Source: Tethya wilhelma (Eukaryota; Porifera; Demospongiae; Tethyida; Tethyidae). Taken from it: 64,000 nt of DNA. A program made the translations under genes and the position numbers. The stretch lies in NCBI GenBank assembly GCA_964030475.1, contig CAXIPT010000012.1, positions 730,123 through 794,122 on the forward strand. Reading direction: 5' to 3'. Within the stretch, counting starts at the first letter, position 1. Every line of letters begins with the position of its first letter. The notes beneath the pieces were generated by a model. That model had not been told where the DNA came from. It searched no databases and saw only the letters and a program-made list of their open reading frames with translations. Below, piece after piece: positions 10,901-23,152 of this stretch.

Positions 10901-13900
10901 TTCAAGAATCAGCTTCTAAAAGTGAATGGTCTTTGAGATATGGCGTGAGAAGATAGAAGAAGAAGAAGAAGAAGAAGAATAAGAAGAAGATGGAGAAAAT
11001 TAGAGGTTTGGCATACTTTAGTTGGGTACTTTAGCGATGGTTTTAGGCCATGTTTTTGGGCTCATTAGAAAGAAAAAGAGCTAAATAGTAGCTTAAGAAG
11101 CCTTTTAGAGCCAAGTGCTCAGTTTTTGCAGAGTTATTCGCGTGAATATTTGTATTGCGCTAATGGGCCATCCGTGCCATTCCTATGTACCCAGTACTAC
11201 CGTACTGGGAATAGAGCGCGCCTCCATTTAACCAATCAGAGTAGAGATATAAAACAGTTAATGCACAGTAGGTAGGGAATTATGGCTACGTAAACATCCT
11301 CGCCCTCGGGCTGCGCCCTCGGGCATCGGACGTTTACTGCCATAATTCCCTACCTACTGTGCATTAACTATTACTTATAGTACCTTAGTGATAATTCACT
11401 GCTCTAACCCAAACTGATTAGCATTATGTAGTCATGTGTTCACATGACAATGTAGTACACTAGCCAGACCCCACCCTCTCACAAGGACAATGATTATGGG
11501 AATTTAAATCGATGGTCATGTATTGTACATGATAACTCAACCAATCTTCCTTCAAGAGATGCCGTTTGGTTCCACAACCAGAAAGACAAACATGCAGTCT
11601 TAGTGTATTAATACACCAATATTCCTTATTTTTATTTGTATTCTACAATATCAGGGGCATATTCAGAGGGGTGCTTCGGGTGCTCGAGCACCCCCCTCCA
11701 GCTCGCATAAGTGTTATGAATATAATTAGTCACTTCGCCTTTGGCAGTAAAGCGGTAGCAATTATTTTACACAACAAAATTCTGGATATTTCTATTTGTA
11801 TTTAGTTATAAATTTACATTACTAGCTGTAGAGTAGTCTCTATAGATGTTTACTCAGGTCAGTTAAGGACAATCAGACCTTAGCTGGAAAATTACACAGT
11901 TGAAATAGCTATGAATTAGTTGGCTGATATACAGCCAGTACTTCACTTAGAGCTTATTTCAATAGCAGGTTAGGATTCTTTGATCTATGTACTTTATAGG
12001 GATTCACAATTTGTTGCCATGGTAACCATTATCATGAATACAATTACGATTAACTAATTGATATTCAATATTAAAAATCCGGTACAGAAGAAGCTTAGCT
12101 TAGGGTTTGGCATAGCGCTTGTTAGTTAGCTAATGGTCTGAACTAAGCATCCCTCGCTGGTTTTTGTTGCAATGCTACAGTAGCGCTAAATTACTGAAAG
12201 AAATAATGAATTTTAGAGTGAATTTATTATACTTACCTAAACATTGCCGTTCACCATCGCGCTTTGGTCAGAAAAACCAGCGAGAACCTTTTAGTATAGT
12301 CTTTTAGCATCACTTTAAGCTTTGTTTGACTCTCTGCGCTAGTGTCTTTCTGTACCGGAAAATCCGTTATTCACAAGAGGTCTCTTTCTCAACTCTTCAT
12401 GAGGCTAAGTTCTAGTGCCACACCCACCTAATACTGCGTTTAGTATTGACGATCTTAATTATTAATGATATTCATTGTAGCTTGCTTGTACCATTACAAG
12501 CTAAATACATGCAACAGGCACTGCGCACACTATAATGAGCTGGAAGCGCTTGGCAATCCTTAACCAACCTGAGTAAGTTCTCACAGCTAACGCTGGGAAA
12601 AGCTAATGCGAGCACACTAGCACTTTACGCGAGCGTTTTAGACCTAGTCACGTGACCCAAAGTGGGCATGGCCTCCAAAAAATTTTTCACCCGCTTTGCG
12701 CCCGCTATTGTCCAGCAACCTTCTATTCTAAATCCTAGATACGCCCCTGAATATGATAGTATTTTAAAGTTATAAGACCATTCCCACCTTTGTTTTCAAG
12801 CCCTAGGCCTCACTCTCTGGAAGATGGTATTTCTTTGGTTGGTGAGGACGTTCAGCTACTAGTCACCATCTAGCTAACTCACTCTATTGAACTCTGACCT
12901 CATGATGTTATGTCACATGCGCGTGTCACTCATGTCATGTGAGAATATGGCCCAACTCCCAATAATTACTAATCACTATCACAGAATTTATTTTGTTGAC
13001 TAAGATGACTGATGAATTTATTGCCTGCCAGAGCATCTTCTCCACCTATGATAAGACTATAGATCAGATGAAGTGCTGAGGTGGCACTATAGACTATTTC
13101 TCCACAGGGAAAGCAATAATTACAGTAACTCATCCATTGATCATACCATGGGACCACAAAATAATGAAACCACACCTCATGCACACCTGCTTCATTCCAA
13201 TGATGGAATTTGTCTGAAGATTGTGTCCAATTCATGAGAGGGTGGGGTCAGAGTACACAAGACTAGTTATCATGTTAGTTTGCCTGTCACATGATATTGA
13301 TATAGTGATCATGTGATGTATCTTCATGACTGTGTAGGACGATGTTAATTATAACTTGTATAATTGCATTGTGGTCACTAATTAACCTACCTTCTTACTC
13401 TCTATTACCCCTCATAGCGGAAGACACAAGATCAGCAAATACAGAGGGAAGCTGAAAGGGTAAGTAATGAGTAACCATGCATGTGGTCTGATTAGGGTGA
13501 GTAGATGTGGACCATTTTCAAACCGTATGCATATGCATGTGTGTTCATTGTGTGCAGGAGGTAAGACACTTAAAAGATGTCTTATCCTCTACCACCTGTA
13601 AAAGTAAGAGGAGTCAAGTGAGGAGGGAGATTGAAAAGAAAGAAGACCAGGTCAAAGAATGTAGAGGGTGGGTGGAATATTGGGAGAAATGGATAAAAAA
13701 AGGTGAATCGTCCGTACAGGACTGGAAGGAGACCAAAGATAAAGGTACAGTATTAATTTTGGTATAGTCATAACATCTATTAAAGTCCAGTATATTCTAC
13801 GGGTGTTTGAATCTGTTGAAAAATGAAAAATTCGATTGGCATTCTCAAACCAGATGGAAGCTCAGGACCTACACCCTCTTGATGGTCTGGTTGATGTCAT

Positions 13901-16900
13901 AAAGAAATGCCTTAGCAATGAGCCAATTAAAGAGAGAGATATAGAATAGCCTACAACCAGGTGCATAGATCAGATTTAAAATGAATAAATAAATGCATGG
14001 GTTAATTACGTGATTATCTTTTAATTGCCTTTTGACTTTCTATCCCTTACCAGTTAAATGCTACCTGTATGACCATGTATTGACCGTAGGATAGTATTGA
14101 CTGGCACATTATCAACCACGTGTTTAACTTTCAGATGTATTTTCAACCTAGGTCGACTTTAATGATAGTAGACATCTACATGCATATTCATTATGTTTGT
14201 GTACTTGATCACATGAGCATTGGATGTAATCGTGTCCAGTAATGAGTATCTATAGCATGCAAAGAGAACTGGTGCTGGGGATGGGAAACTTGCACATTAT
14301 CATATGTGCTTCGAAGTGTATATATACATACCCAGTGGAAAAGCATAGCACATGTAGGTATTTGACTGTTTGTAACTTTACGATACATTATATTATATGA
14401 GAATGAAGAGAAAGTTGGTAGTGAAGATTTTCCGATATTGTGTCAACTAAATCAGGCAAAAACTTGAGTTAAGAGCTTCAGGTTTTATCAACTATTATAC
14501 CAGATCTAAAGTCAGGAAAAACTTCACTGCTATATATTCATGTGAGCTTAGACATGAATTGTGTCCTCCATGGCTTCCTGCAATGTGATGCATTTCATTA
14601 TGAAATATATAATGTATTTAACAAATGAAATTTAAGCGCAATAGTGAGTGTAATTATAAGGTATAGTTGTAATGTTACTGGGGATGAGAAATTTGCCCAT
14701 GTATACCTGTACTTCAACTTGGTCTACATTAAGTTGTCATACAATCTGTCACTAATTGTCCCTTATTGCATGTTTATACATTCTAATGTTTCACATAACA
14801 TTGTGTAAGAAGCCTTAATTGTCTTGTCCTCCATGGCCTCCATGCCTCAATCACAGCAAATGTCAGTGTCCCAGATAGGGTGTTTGCCTTTGCCTACTGT
14901 TGTGTGTACTCAGGTGCATTAAGGACTCCATGGGTCCAGCAAAAATTATAGAAATAATGCACACATATATACACACTGACTTTGGGACAACATTAATTTA
15001 TCAACTCAAGTACCATATCATATGAAAGAGTAACTCAAGGTTAATAAGTGACGTTAATAATTAGCCACACCCACTAATTATAAAGTGGGTGGGACTATGC
15101 AAGTTTTACAACTTTTGCAACATAAATGCAAAAGCATGGAAATGTTAGAGTACAGCTAGCTTCAAAGTTTTATGCTCATATATAATTAGGCTTTTAATCA
15201 TACGTACGGTAGTACGTATAGTAGGAATGGGCCGAATGTCCCATAGACACAATACAAAATGTTTATGATCATAAAAATCTAGCAAAACAAAATTAAGCCT
15301 TCAAACTTGCTCAGAGGCTCTAACCGACAGATTACCAATCGCATGCAAGGCCTAAAACTCACAGAAACTTTCCTCAGCATTCGTAGAGAGAGCTAGTGGG
15401 AAGCCACAACAATGCCATTTTTGTTACGTACATACGTACGTACGTACTTTTTAACTGACTTACTTGAAAAGCATTTCCAGAAAACCAGGATGTGTTGAGC
15501 CAACTTTGATAGCGAGACGATGTCCTTCGTAGCTATGGCTCAAAATATAGTGGTGTCCAAAACCTCTTTATTCTGACATTTACCTCCATTTTCGGAGAGT
15601 GGCTTTATTTCACTTAGAAAAGGCTTGTGGACACAAAGAGTGTATTTTCACATAGCAGTACTCTTCTATATACTTTCTACACTGTAAAACTTAACTTTTG
15701 CAACTGAGCTATAATCATGAAGTAAGAATCATTTACATCACCATAGGTCATGACCTCCATTATTGGACACATTCTCCAATAACAAAGTATGCCCTTTAGA
15801 TATTTAGTGAAGAAGGAAAGGTATCACTGGTCCTAAATGTAAAAGTACCCAGTTTTTATTCATTTTATTTCATCTCATGGGGGTAAATAAAATATTAAAC
15901 CTAAGCCAATGATTGTAATTCTTTAGAGCATAGTCTGTAGAATGCAGCAATAGTATATTAACTGTACATGTGCACATAGATTTAAATTTACATGGTTAAG
16001 CAATCTACATCCTACCATCAATGTGATGAAAGAATCTGAATTCTACTTGGTTTCCTGCAGTTTAAGACCAGCAGTTTCTTCACTATTCACTAAACAGCTA
16101 AAAANGTAGTACGTATAGTAGGAATGGGCCGAATGTCCCATAGACACAATACAAAATGTTTATGATCATAAAAATCTAGCAAAACAAAATTAAGCCTTCA
16201 AACTTGCTCAGAGGCTCTAACCGACAGATTACCAATCGCATGCAAGGCCTAAAACTCACAGAAACTTTCCTCAGCATTCGTAGAGAGAGCTAGTGGGAAG
16301 CCACAACAATGCCATTTTTGTTACGTACATACGTACGTACGTACTTTTTAACTGACTTACTTGAAAAGCATTTCCAGAAAACCAGGATGTGTTGAGCCAA
16401 CTTTGATAGCGAGACGATGTCCTTCGTAGCTATGGCTCAAAATATAGTGGTGTCCAAAACCTCTTTATTCTGACATTTACCTCCATTTTCGGAGAGTGGC
16501 TTTATTTCACTTAGAAAAGGCTTGTGGACACAAAGAGTGTATTTTCACATAGCAGTACTCTTCTATATACTTTCTACACTGTAAAACTTAACTTTTGCAA
16601 CTGAGCTATAATCATGAAGTAAGAATCATTTACATCACCATAGGTCATGACCTCCATTATTGGACACATTCTCCAATAACAAAGTATGCCCTTTAGATAT
16701 TTAGTGAAGAAGGAAAGGTATCACTGGTCCTAAATGTAAAAGTACCCAGTTTTTATTCATTTTATTTCATCTCATGGGGGTAAATAAAATATTAAACCTA
16801 AGCCAATGATTGTAATTCTTTAGAGCATAGTCTGTAGAATGCAGCAATAGTATATTAACTGTACATGTGCACATAGATTTAAATTTACATGGTTAAGCAA

Positions 16901-19900
16901 TCTACATCCTACCATCAATGTGATGAAAGAATCTGAATTCTACTTGGTTTCCTGCAGTTTAAGACCAGCAGTTTCTTCACTATTCACTAAACAGCTAAAA
17001 AAAGCATGTGTACTTATTTGAGAATGTGTCCGATAATGGAGGTCATGACCTATGGTGATGTAAACGATTCTTACTTCATGATAGTTCACTTGCAAAAGTT
17101 AAGTTTTACAGCGTAGAAAGTAGAAGAGTACTGCTATGTGAAAATACACTCTTTGTGTCAACAAGCCTTTTCTAAGTGAAATGAAAGCCACTGTCTGAAA
17201 ATGGAGGTTAATGTCCAAATATAGAGAGGTTATGGACACCTCCGTATTTTGAGCCATAGCTACGAAGGACGTCGCCTCCACTGATTCAATTCCGGTTATG
17301 TTGTTAAGGAAGAGTAGTTCTATTACAAATGGTCAAGCTTACTGTATAGGCTAAAAATGGTGTCCGAATATAGGTTGTGTCTGACAAGAGATTATACTTA
17401 CTCTATATATATATATAGCAATCAAGAAACAGAAACAAGATGATGAGCACCTCAAGGCATGCAATCAAGCAATGCAGGACAATGGTTCTGCTGACCAACT
17501 TATCGTACAAGGAGTCCTGTTTGGGTTCCCTCGCTCTGGTAAAAGCTCTCTTAAAGACCGTCTAGTTAGGAAGATACGTACTATCAGGGGGAGCACTGGA
17601 GCAGCGGTAAAGGTGGCTCATGTGGAAATCACAATGTGCCAAGTGTCAGGACGAATATGGAATGAACTGGACGATCCTAATTCAGAAACAGCTGCAGTTG
17701 TTGGCAAACTTCAACCTACTCCTCCTAGCTCACCTGCTACCCAGCCAACTACAGCTAGTGACACTCCACCAGTTAGAAGGAAACCTGTACAAGAAGAGAT
17801 GCGCTCTTTCTTTGCCTCAATATTTCAAAAAATCATCGAGAGTTTCAAATCTCCTCAGCCTGTTGTTGTTACCAATCCTGAAATACAAGTAGAAGTTCCA
17901 CAGTATGCTCGCTCGTTGGAGGTGATCAGCTCTTCTCTTCAAAGCTTTACTCGAGAGGAGTTGAGCAGCTATATGGAGGAGACATGGACACTCTACATGA
18001 GTGACACTGGAGGCCAACCAGAGTTCCAAGAGCTCCTACCCATTCTAGTCTCTGGACCAGCTCTCTTCTTCCTGGTCTTGAGACTCGACAAAGACCTCTA
18101 CGAAAAGTGCACAATTGAATATCTCCATCCAGAGACTGGTGAGTCTGTGGTTCCTTTTGAAGGAAGTTTTTCGACGGCCGAGATGATCCTGCAGTCACTT
18201 GCCAGCGTTGCCTCTACAAGGATGCAGAGCCAGTTTGTGGATGATCTCACTCCAAAGATTCTGTTCGTAGGAACACACAAGGATCGGCTCAAATCACCGC
18301 GAGAAGAAATAGCTAAAATTGACGCTGATCTGCAACGAATCGTCAAGACAACTGAGGCATTTCAAGAAGGAATGGTGGTGTTTGCTTCTGAATCTCAGCT
18401 CCTCCATGCTGTGGATAACACCAGTGAGGATGATGGTGATTTCCAGAAGGTTCGAGCCACTGTTGAGAAGATTGCCCAGTCTCCTTTCTATCGCATTAGC
18501 ACACCTTTCTCCTGGCTAATGCTGGGCATACTCCTGAGTCGAAGTGAGAAGAGAGTGATGAGTTATGAGGAATGTCTGGAGATGGGAAAAGAGTGCGGAA
18601 TCAAATCAGCTGCCGATTTAGATCATGCCCTCTGGTTTATACACCACCGTGTCGGTACCATACGTCACTTCCAATCAGTGCCCGCTCTTCAAGACATCAT
18701 CTTCAAGGACCCTCAGTACATCTTTGATAAAATTACTGAACTAATAGTGGACACCTTCACGTTTGAAAAGGCCACCAGATTCAGTCATACCATTGACAAT
18801 TTTCAAAAGAGGGGAATCTTTCCACTTTCTGCTTTTGAAAAAATTTCTACCAATAATGATATCTTGTCGAGTTCAAAGCTAATTGCTCTCCTTGAACATC
18901 TTCATATTGTTGCTCCTTTTGAAGATGATGGCATCGTCCCTAAATATTTTCTCCCATGTGCTCTGACCCATGCTGAGCTACCTCCAGACTTACAGGAATG
19001 TCCAGAGGTCCCTTCTTTGCTTGTCTCCTTCAACAGCGGCTACTGCCCAAGAGGAGTGTTTGGCTCACTTGTGGTCCGTCTCATGTCAGAGGTCAAAGGA
19101 GAACTTAGCTGGGAGTTGGAGCAAGACAAGATCTATCGCAACCAGGTACAAATGGCAATCGGTCCTTATGACACCTTTCGCTTTTGTCTCCAATCACAGT
19201 ACATTCGAATCAATCTCGTATCTTCGTTTCGTAAAAAACGCATGCAAACTCTTGGTCGAGTGTGTTGTCATGTTCGTCACTGTGTCCTTGAAAGCATAGG
19301 CAAAGTTATTAAAGCTCTCAACTACTCTGTGAAAGCATCTCCTGTTTTGGGATTTGAACTTGTAACTAAAAGTGATATTCATCTGGCCACGATAAACTTT
19401 GATGATGGTGTACCGGTCAACATGAAGGACACAGTGACAGGAGAAAGAGTGGCTCTTCCAGATGGACACCAGTTCTGGTTTGATGAGGTATATATAATAA
19501 TATTGCTATAGTCCATCTAATAATATAATATTTACGTCCCTTTTTGTTCTTTCATTTGTTTATGCAGAGTTATGATCTTTACACTGGTAGAGAGCATTCT
19601 AAAAAAACAGGAGACCATGATAGCATGGGCCCAGGATCAGACATTTCAAGTCACTTTTCAGGTATGCCTGCATGCATGTATGAAATAAGTTTTATCTTTA
19701 TCTACAAATCAATGCAAAGCTATATACAATTTGAAAATGTTTTTGTTGCAATTGTTACAGAGTCAGTAATATCATCCTTTCAACCTGTTACTGTAGGATC
19801 AACTCTACCATCATCAGGTGGGAGTCATGCACTATAGTATGGCACTATTATATTGTTGTTCTCAACTATGTACCAAGTGTTGCTATTATAATAACATGCA

Positions 19901-20234
19901 CATGCAATGTCATGTTGTTGAAGTTATATTTATTGTATACCTTCATTACTACCTCTACACAGATCAGTCTGCTATAAGCCTTCAACTTGTATCCATGGCT
20001 CTCACTGACCTCCTGGACTGGCACAAGCTAGGACTAATGTTAGGACTGAGGAAAATCAAGCTAGACCAGATCAGAGTGGACTTTGACAAGTATGGAAGTG
20101 AGTGTCAGAGAGATGAAATGGTTGATCTTTGGCTGAGCAGTGATCGAGATGCTTCTTGGGAGAAATTGTGTACAGCTCTTGAAAACATGGACCAAAATAG
20201 AATTGCTGATTGTATCAGAACAATGTACTGTTAG
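7960..20234 (+). CDS. Roc-COR GTPase with N-terminal coiled coil and C-terminal death domain
   Basis: Exons: 7960-8013, 8927-8962, 13418-13459, 13558-13744, 17419-19487, 19568-19661, 19761-19817, 19963-20234; 2811 nt, 936 residues, all phases compatible. Residues 1-124 are charged and predicted coiled coil. Roc domain: P-loop G142-F-P-R-S-G-K148-S, switch-2 D302-T-G-G-Q, and T392-H-K-D for guanine specificity. A Pro/Ser/Thr-rich loop is inserted between P-loop and switch 2. COR follows from about 470. A death domain of about 85 residues fills the last exon (LTDLLDWHKLGLMLGL... to MYC). Leucine-rich or ankyrin repeats usual in ROCO proteins are absent, as is a kinase domain. Role inferred: GTP-regulated dimeric scaffold signalling through death-domain partners, cytosolic. 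Uncertain points: the start (transposon at the first exon), the donor of exon 4 (13702 is also in phase), and the acceptor of exon 7 (19797 is an alternative). Confidence 0.85.
8600..8881. mobile_element. Foldback element with GGTCAA-rich interior (intron 1 of Roc-COR gene)
   Basis: Ends CAGGGGGTGGCAACTCCCAT and, reverse-complemented, CAGGGGGTGGCGACTCCCAT. The subterminal GACCGCGGTCAA segment is mirrored at the other end, and the interior repeats GGTCAA-like words. The flanks TTCAT and TTTAT could be a decayed 5-bp duplication. A relative is at 37951-38250. Confidence 0.75.
10188..10459. mobile_element. Long foldback MITE
   Basis: Arms of about 106 bp (10188-10293 and 10352-10459) are almost perfectly inverted, starting ACAAGTACAAAAAACATTAG, with a loop of about 60 bp. 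A second copy at 55215-55400 has a truncated right arm. It lies in intron 2 of the Roc-COR gene. Non-coding. Confidence 0.85.
10953..10990. repeat. (GAA)n microsatellite
   Basis: A run of GAA units with one GAATAA interruption, followed by AAGAAGATGGAG. Non-coding context within intron 2. Confidence 0.85.
11257..11368. mobile_element. Short foldback element
   Basis: Arms GTTAATGCACAGTAGGTAGG and its exact reverse complement, extending about 30 bp, flank a GC-rich centre containing two CCCTCGGGC words. About 112 bp, non-coding. Confidence 0.75.
11652..12749. mobile_element. 1.1-kb TIR element with 5-bp duplication and a nested palindromic element
   Basis: Ends CAGGGGCATATTCAG and, reverse-complemented, CAGGGGCGTATCTAGG. 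AATAT flanks it at 11647-11651 and 12750-12754. Inside, 12079-12357 has its own inverted ends TCCGGTACAGAA/TTCTGTACCGGA plus an internal inverted pair CTCGCTGGTTTTT/AAAAACCAGCGAG, so a second element appears to be nested. No transposase reading frame is visible, so it is non-autonomous. Confidence 0.7.
13854..13949 (+). pseudogene. Possible kinase C-lobe exon fragment
   Basis: After an AG at 13853 a frame of 31 residues runs to a TAG, ending with a segment (VDVIKKCLSNEPIKERDI) that resembles the last helix of tyrosine-kinase-like domains, where a Cys-Leu pair precedes an R-P. The expected R-P is K-E-R. The acceptor side coincides with a repeat end (GCATTCTCAAACCAGATGG, also at 37317). It does not join the surrounding Roc-COR exons. 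Weak. Confidence 0.2.
15209..17001 (+). repeat. 896-bp perfect tandem duplication around a single N
   Basis: 15209-16104 and 16106-17001 appear identical in every line compared, including the variant bases that separate them from the copy at 5028. They are joined by one N at 16105. Both start GTAGTACGTATAGTAGGAAT and end CACTAAACAGCTAAAAA. It sits in intron 4 of the Roc-COR gene. A duplicated contig end or uncollapsed haplotype is the simplest reading. Confidence 0.9.
17020..17310 (-). repeat. Inverted arm of the duplicated repeat
   Basis: This stretch is the diverged reverse complement of about 15470-15785 (and of its second copy), sharing AATGGAGGTCATGACCTATG and GAGCCATAGCTACGAAGGAC. The whole 15200-17310 region is therefore one inverted-repeat element carrying long arms. 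Divergence between arms is clearly higher than between the two direct copies. Confidence 0.7.
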
Positions 20235-21537
20235 ATTCACTGCATTGACTGTGTACTGTGTATATTTTTATGTAATTACTGATTTAGTTTACTTATGATG
20301 TTATTGATTAAAATTAATAATCATTAATTTTGTAAAATGGTATCTTTGTAAAGTGAAGTTTGATAGTATCATAGAATTTTGTGCAAAAGTCATTATTCCC
20401 ACAAAAATGATTTAATTTTATTATTATTCCTACCGAAAAGTTAATTAAATTAATAATAATTGTATAATTTAATACTAATGCTGATAAATTAAAAAGCATG
20501 GTCCATGGTAATTTTGCATTGTTGGACAGATTGACTTTTATTATGCTCCTTTTTTATAATAATAATCTGCTTGCAAATTTAAAATGTTGTATGAAATCTT
20601 TCCTCCTGTTAACCACAGCTGCTATAGCTGTTACATTGTAGCATCAAACTGATCAAAGTGCCACGAAAGCGGGCACATGCATGTGCGATTGTACGTCCTC
20701 AAAAGTACACACAAAGTCATACTGTATTACAAACAGCATTATAGTGCTATGTATACAATTAGAAGCATTAAGAAGCGATAATTCAGAGTCACTCATAGCA
20801 ATAGCCTTCTTGTGGATGTATTACATTCTGTGTCTAAAAACAAAGTTTAGTCTAAGTAATTATCAACTTTTTGGTTTAGTGCATGACATATTCACTCAAG
20901 TTTAGAGTCCTTACACCTTACGGAGCTTGTTTGTCTTGCAAAGTGATAAGACAGATTGAGGCTCAGACAGCCTGACAGTGACTGAGTCGATCCATCCGGC
21001 ATCATGCTTGCTGTTTTGAAATGACGTCATATAGCGGTCACTTTTAGCAGTTTTGCGCATGCTCAGTAATAATGGCTCAATCTCAGCTGAACTCAAGTTG
21101 CCGTGTGGCCGTGTTTGGAGTTTCTATCTCTCTCCCTCTAAGCCTAGGAACTAGGCTAGTAAATCACCTAGGTAAACAACTTGTTCTACAAAAGGAACCA
21201 GAATTTTTTTTTTGAGCATAACAGCTAGAAAATTGGTGAGATTTATGTACTACTAGATATAATCAGTGCCTTTCAACTCAGTGACATGATTCACAGTTTA
21301 CTCATTGCTTGTGTCCTCCTCTCTGATGTAGTGTTGTTCCCATTTAACTGAAGCGTTGGTAACCAGGTCATTCTCAGTCTAATTTGTTGGACTTTTCTCT
21401 CTAGTCATTTCTATTTATTGCCCTCAGCTGTGACCGTGAATGGAGACAACCACACTAGTCTTTCATTGGACTCATCTCACTGTTAGGTTACCATACACAT
21501 GAGATTTTTAATCTCCACAGAGATATTGTAGGAGTTG
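20235..21537. other. Intergenic; segment duplicated at 25420-26559
   Basis: No gene seen. From about 20589 the sequence resembles 25428 onward (CTTTCCTC...GTTAAC...CAGCTGCTAT), and from 21170 the match to 26160 is close (ACCTAGGTAAACAACTTGTT). Part of the intervening segment is inverted in the second copy. The match runs into exon 1 of the U-box gene. Confidence 0.55.
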
Positions 21538-22023
21538 ATGGATCCATCACTGAATCCCTTTCAGTCTGTCCCTCTAGTCTTCTCCATGGATGATGACATC
21601 ATTGTAAGTTCCAGTCAATTATTTTGTATCATCATTGCATGTGTTGCAGGTCATGTGTTGATCATGTGATCTTTAAATTATTTTGTGTGTATGTCCAGTG
21701 TTTTGGTAGAGAGTTCTCTGACCTGGCTGTTGAGATACAACAAGTTGGTAAGTGGACGTCACAGATTGATGTGACACATGCAGTAGTTGAAATGCCAGTT
21801 TGTTTGATGTACAGCTGTTGTCACATGTGTTGGAAGGTTCAGCTATTGAATTCATCTCCAATTGAATGCTTTGTGTTCACTTGTACTTGTACTACTACTA
21901 GCTTCTTCTTTTACTCTCTCATGTAGGGCCCAAGTTTCTTGAAGAGCTGATGAGGGATCCAGTCACCCTGCCCAACTCTGGTCATGTCATGGACCGTGGT
22001 AACATCATCACACATCTATTGAA
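21538..22023 (+). CDS. U-box domain protein, 5' three exons only
   Basis: Exons 21538-21603 (ATG start), 21699-21747, 21927-22023, with phases 0/0, 0/1 and 1/2 that join cleanly to give about 70 residues. The third exon encodes the first half of a U-box: FLEELMRDPVTLPNSGHVMD then an Arg-Gly-Asn-Ile-Ile-Thr-His-Leu-Leu segment. This follows the E4 pattern in which a conserved D-P-V, L-P and D-R precede a hydrophobic helix. U-box proteins are E2-dependent ubiquitin ligases. The second half, expected to carry a D-P-F-x-R motif, is not found before or after the gap at 22436-22599. Either the rest lies in missing sequence or the gene is truncated. The first exon is duplicated at 26560. Confidence 0.6.
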
Positions 22024-22435
22024 GTAAGTGTTAGTAGATGAATGCATGTACAGTATCTTTTATAATGGCGCCATGCAGTGGTCATCTCTGTGTAAACCCT
22101 TTTGACACTGTCCTTGTTGTCCATAATATTATCTCCATTGCCTCTCATGACTGTACAGTCCAGTTGTATAGAGAGAGTGTAAGGCGGTCCTGACTAGGGG
22201 AGGATGATGAACCATAGGTAATATAGACTACGTAACCGGGATTGGTGACTTCTCACGTGAGCAATACACTAATACAAACTCTGTGTGTCGCCGTTTCTTG
22301 TTCGCGCGCCCAAGTACAGCTGTCATTTTTTCACAAAACACTGAGCTGTCTTGGAAGTTAGTATTTTCTGAAGTAGATTTTCTAGAGATGATTGTTTATA
22401 TGGCAGTTATTTCCTGCCTATTCAAGTATTTCAAT

Positions 22436-22599
22436 NNNNNNNNNNNNNNNNNNNNNNNNNNNNNNNNNNNNNNNNNNNNNNNNNNNNNNNNNNNNNNNNN
22501 NNNNNNNNNNNNNNNNNNNNNNNNNNNNNNNNNNNNNNNNNNNNNNNNNNNNNNNNNNNNNNNNNNNNNNNNNNNNNNNNNNNNNNNNNNNNNNNNNNN
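22436..22599. other. Assembly gap (164 N)
   Basis: Run of unknown bases. Single ambiguous bases also occur at 1899, 6406, 16105, 25318, 27718 and 39765; two of these (16105 and 39765) sit exactly at duplication boundaries. Confidence 1.
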
Positions 22600-22603
22600 A
22601 AAT

Positions 22604-22811
22604 ACCGTATAGCTCCAAATTTTCGCGGTACAATATTTTCGTGAATTTCGTGATTTGGCCGTGTATCACGAAAATTTTCTCCACGTAAATTTAGAAAACC
22701 GTATATCAGCAATATAATTTCAGAGATCGTGATTCACGAAAATTAGCTCAAAACGGCAAAGACAAACTTTTCACGAACTTTTTGAACCATGAAAATTTGG
22801 AGCTATACGGT
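22604..22811. mobile_element. ACCGTATAG-type MITE, copy 1
   Basis: Ends ACCGTATAGCTCCAAATTTT and, reverse-complemented, ACCGTATAGCTCCAAATTTT, about 208 bp, AT-rich interior. The left end lies just inside the assembly gap edge. Related elements with changed subterminal sequence are at 22953 and 56218. Confidence 0.75.
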
Positions 22812-22952
22812 AAGTCAATAAAAGAAAAATTAACATTTTCATTCGCATAATGAAATTCACAAGTAAACTAAACTGCTTGTAATTGGTCAGTCAGTGTACG
22901 TACACATGTGACAGCCATCATCATGACACACAGTAGTGTTAACATAAGATAT

Positions 22953-23152
22953 ACCGTATAGCGGGAAATTTTCATATTTTTTGTATGCCGTTTGAATATA
23001 CGAAAATTAAAAGTGCGAAAATTTAACTTCCGCATTTACTTTATACGAGTGCGCGCCGTGTATACGCAATTCAAAACTACAAAAAATTTTCTGGCGCGTT
23101 TTAACGATTTATACGAAATTTTGAACCAACGAAAATTTCCCGCTGTACAGTA
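22953..23152. mobile_element. ACCGTATAG-type MITE, copy 2
   Basis: Ends ACCGTATAGCGGGAAATTTT and AAATTTCCCGCTGTACAGT, an imperfect inverted pair (ACCGTATAG against ACTGTACAG). About 200 bp with an AT-rich interior. Shares only the outermost bases with copy 1, which suggests common transposase recognition of the tip. Confidence 0.7.

Noticed and set aside
10774..10956. Basic 60-residue frame near the GAA repeat
   Set aside because: No splice sites, no homologue recognised, and it lies inside an intron of the Roc-COR gene.
17620..19469. Overlapping open frames on both strands inside the large Roc-COR exon
   Set aside because: They are shadows of a long, clearly conserved coding exon.
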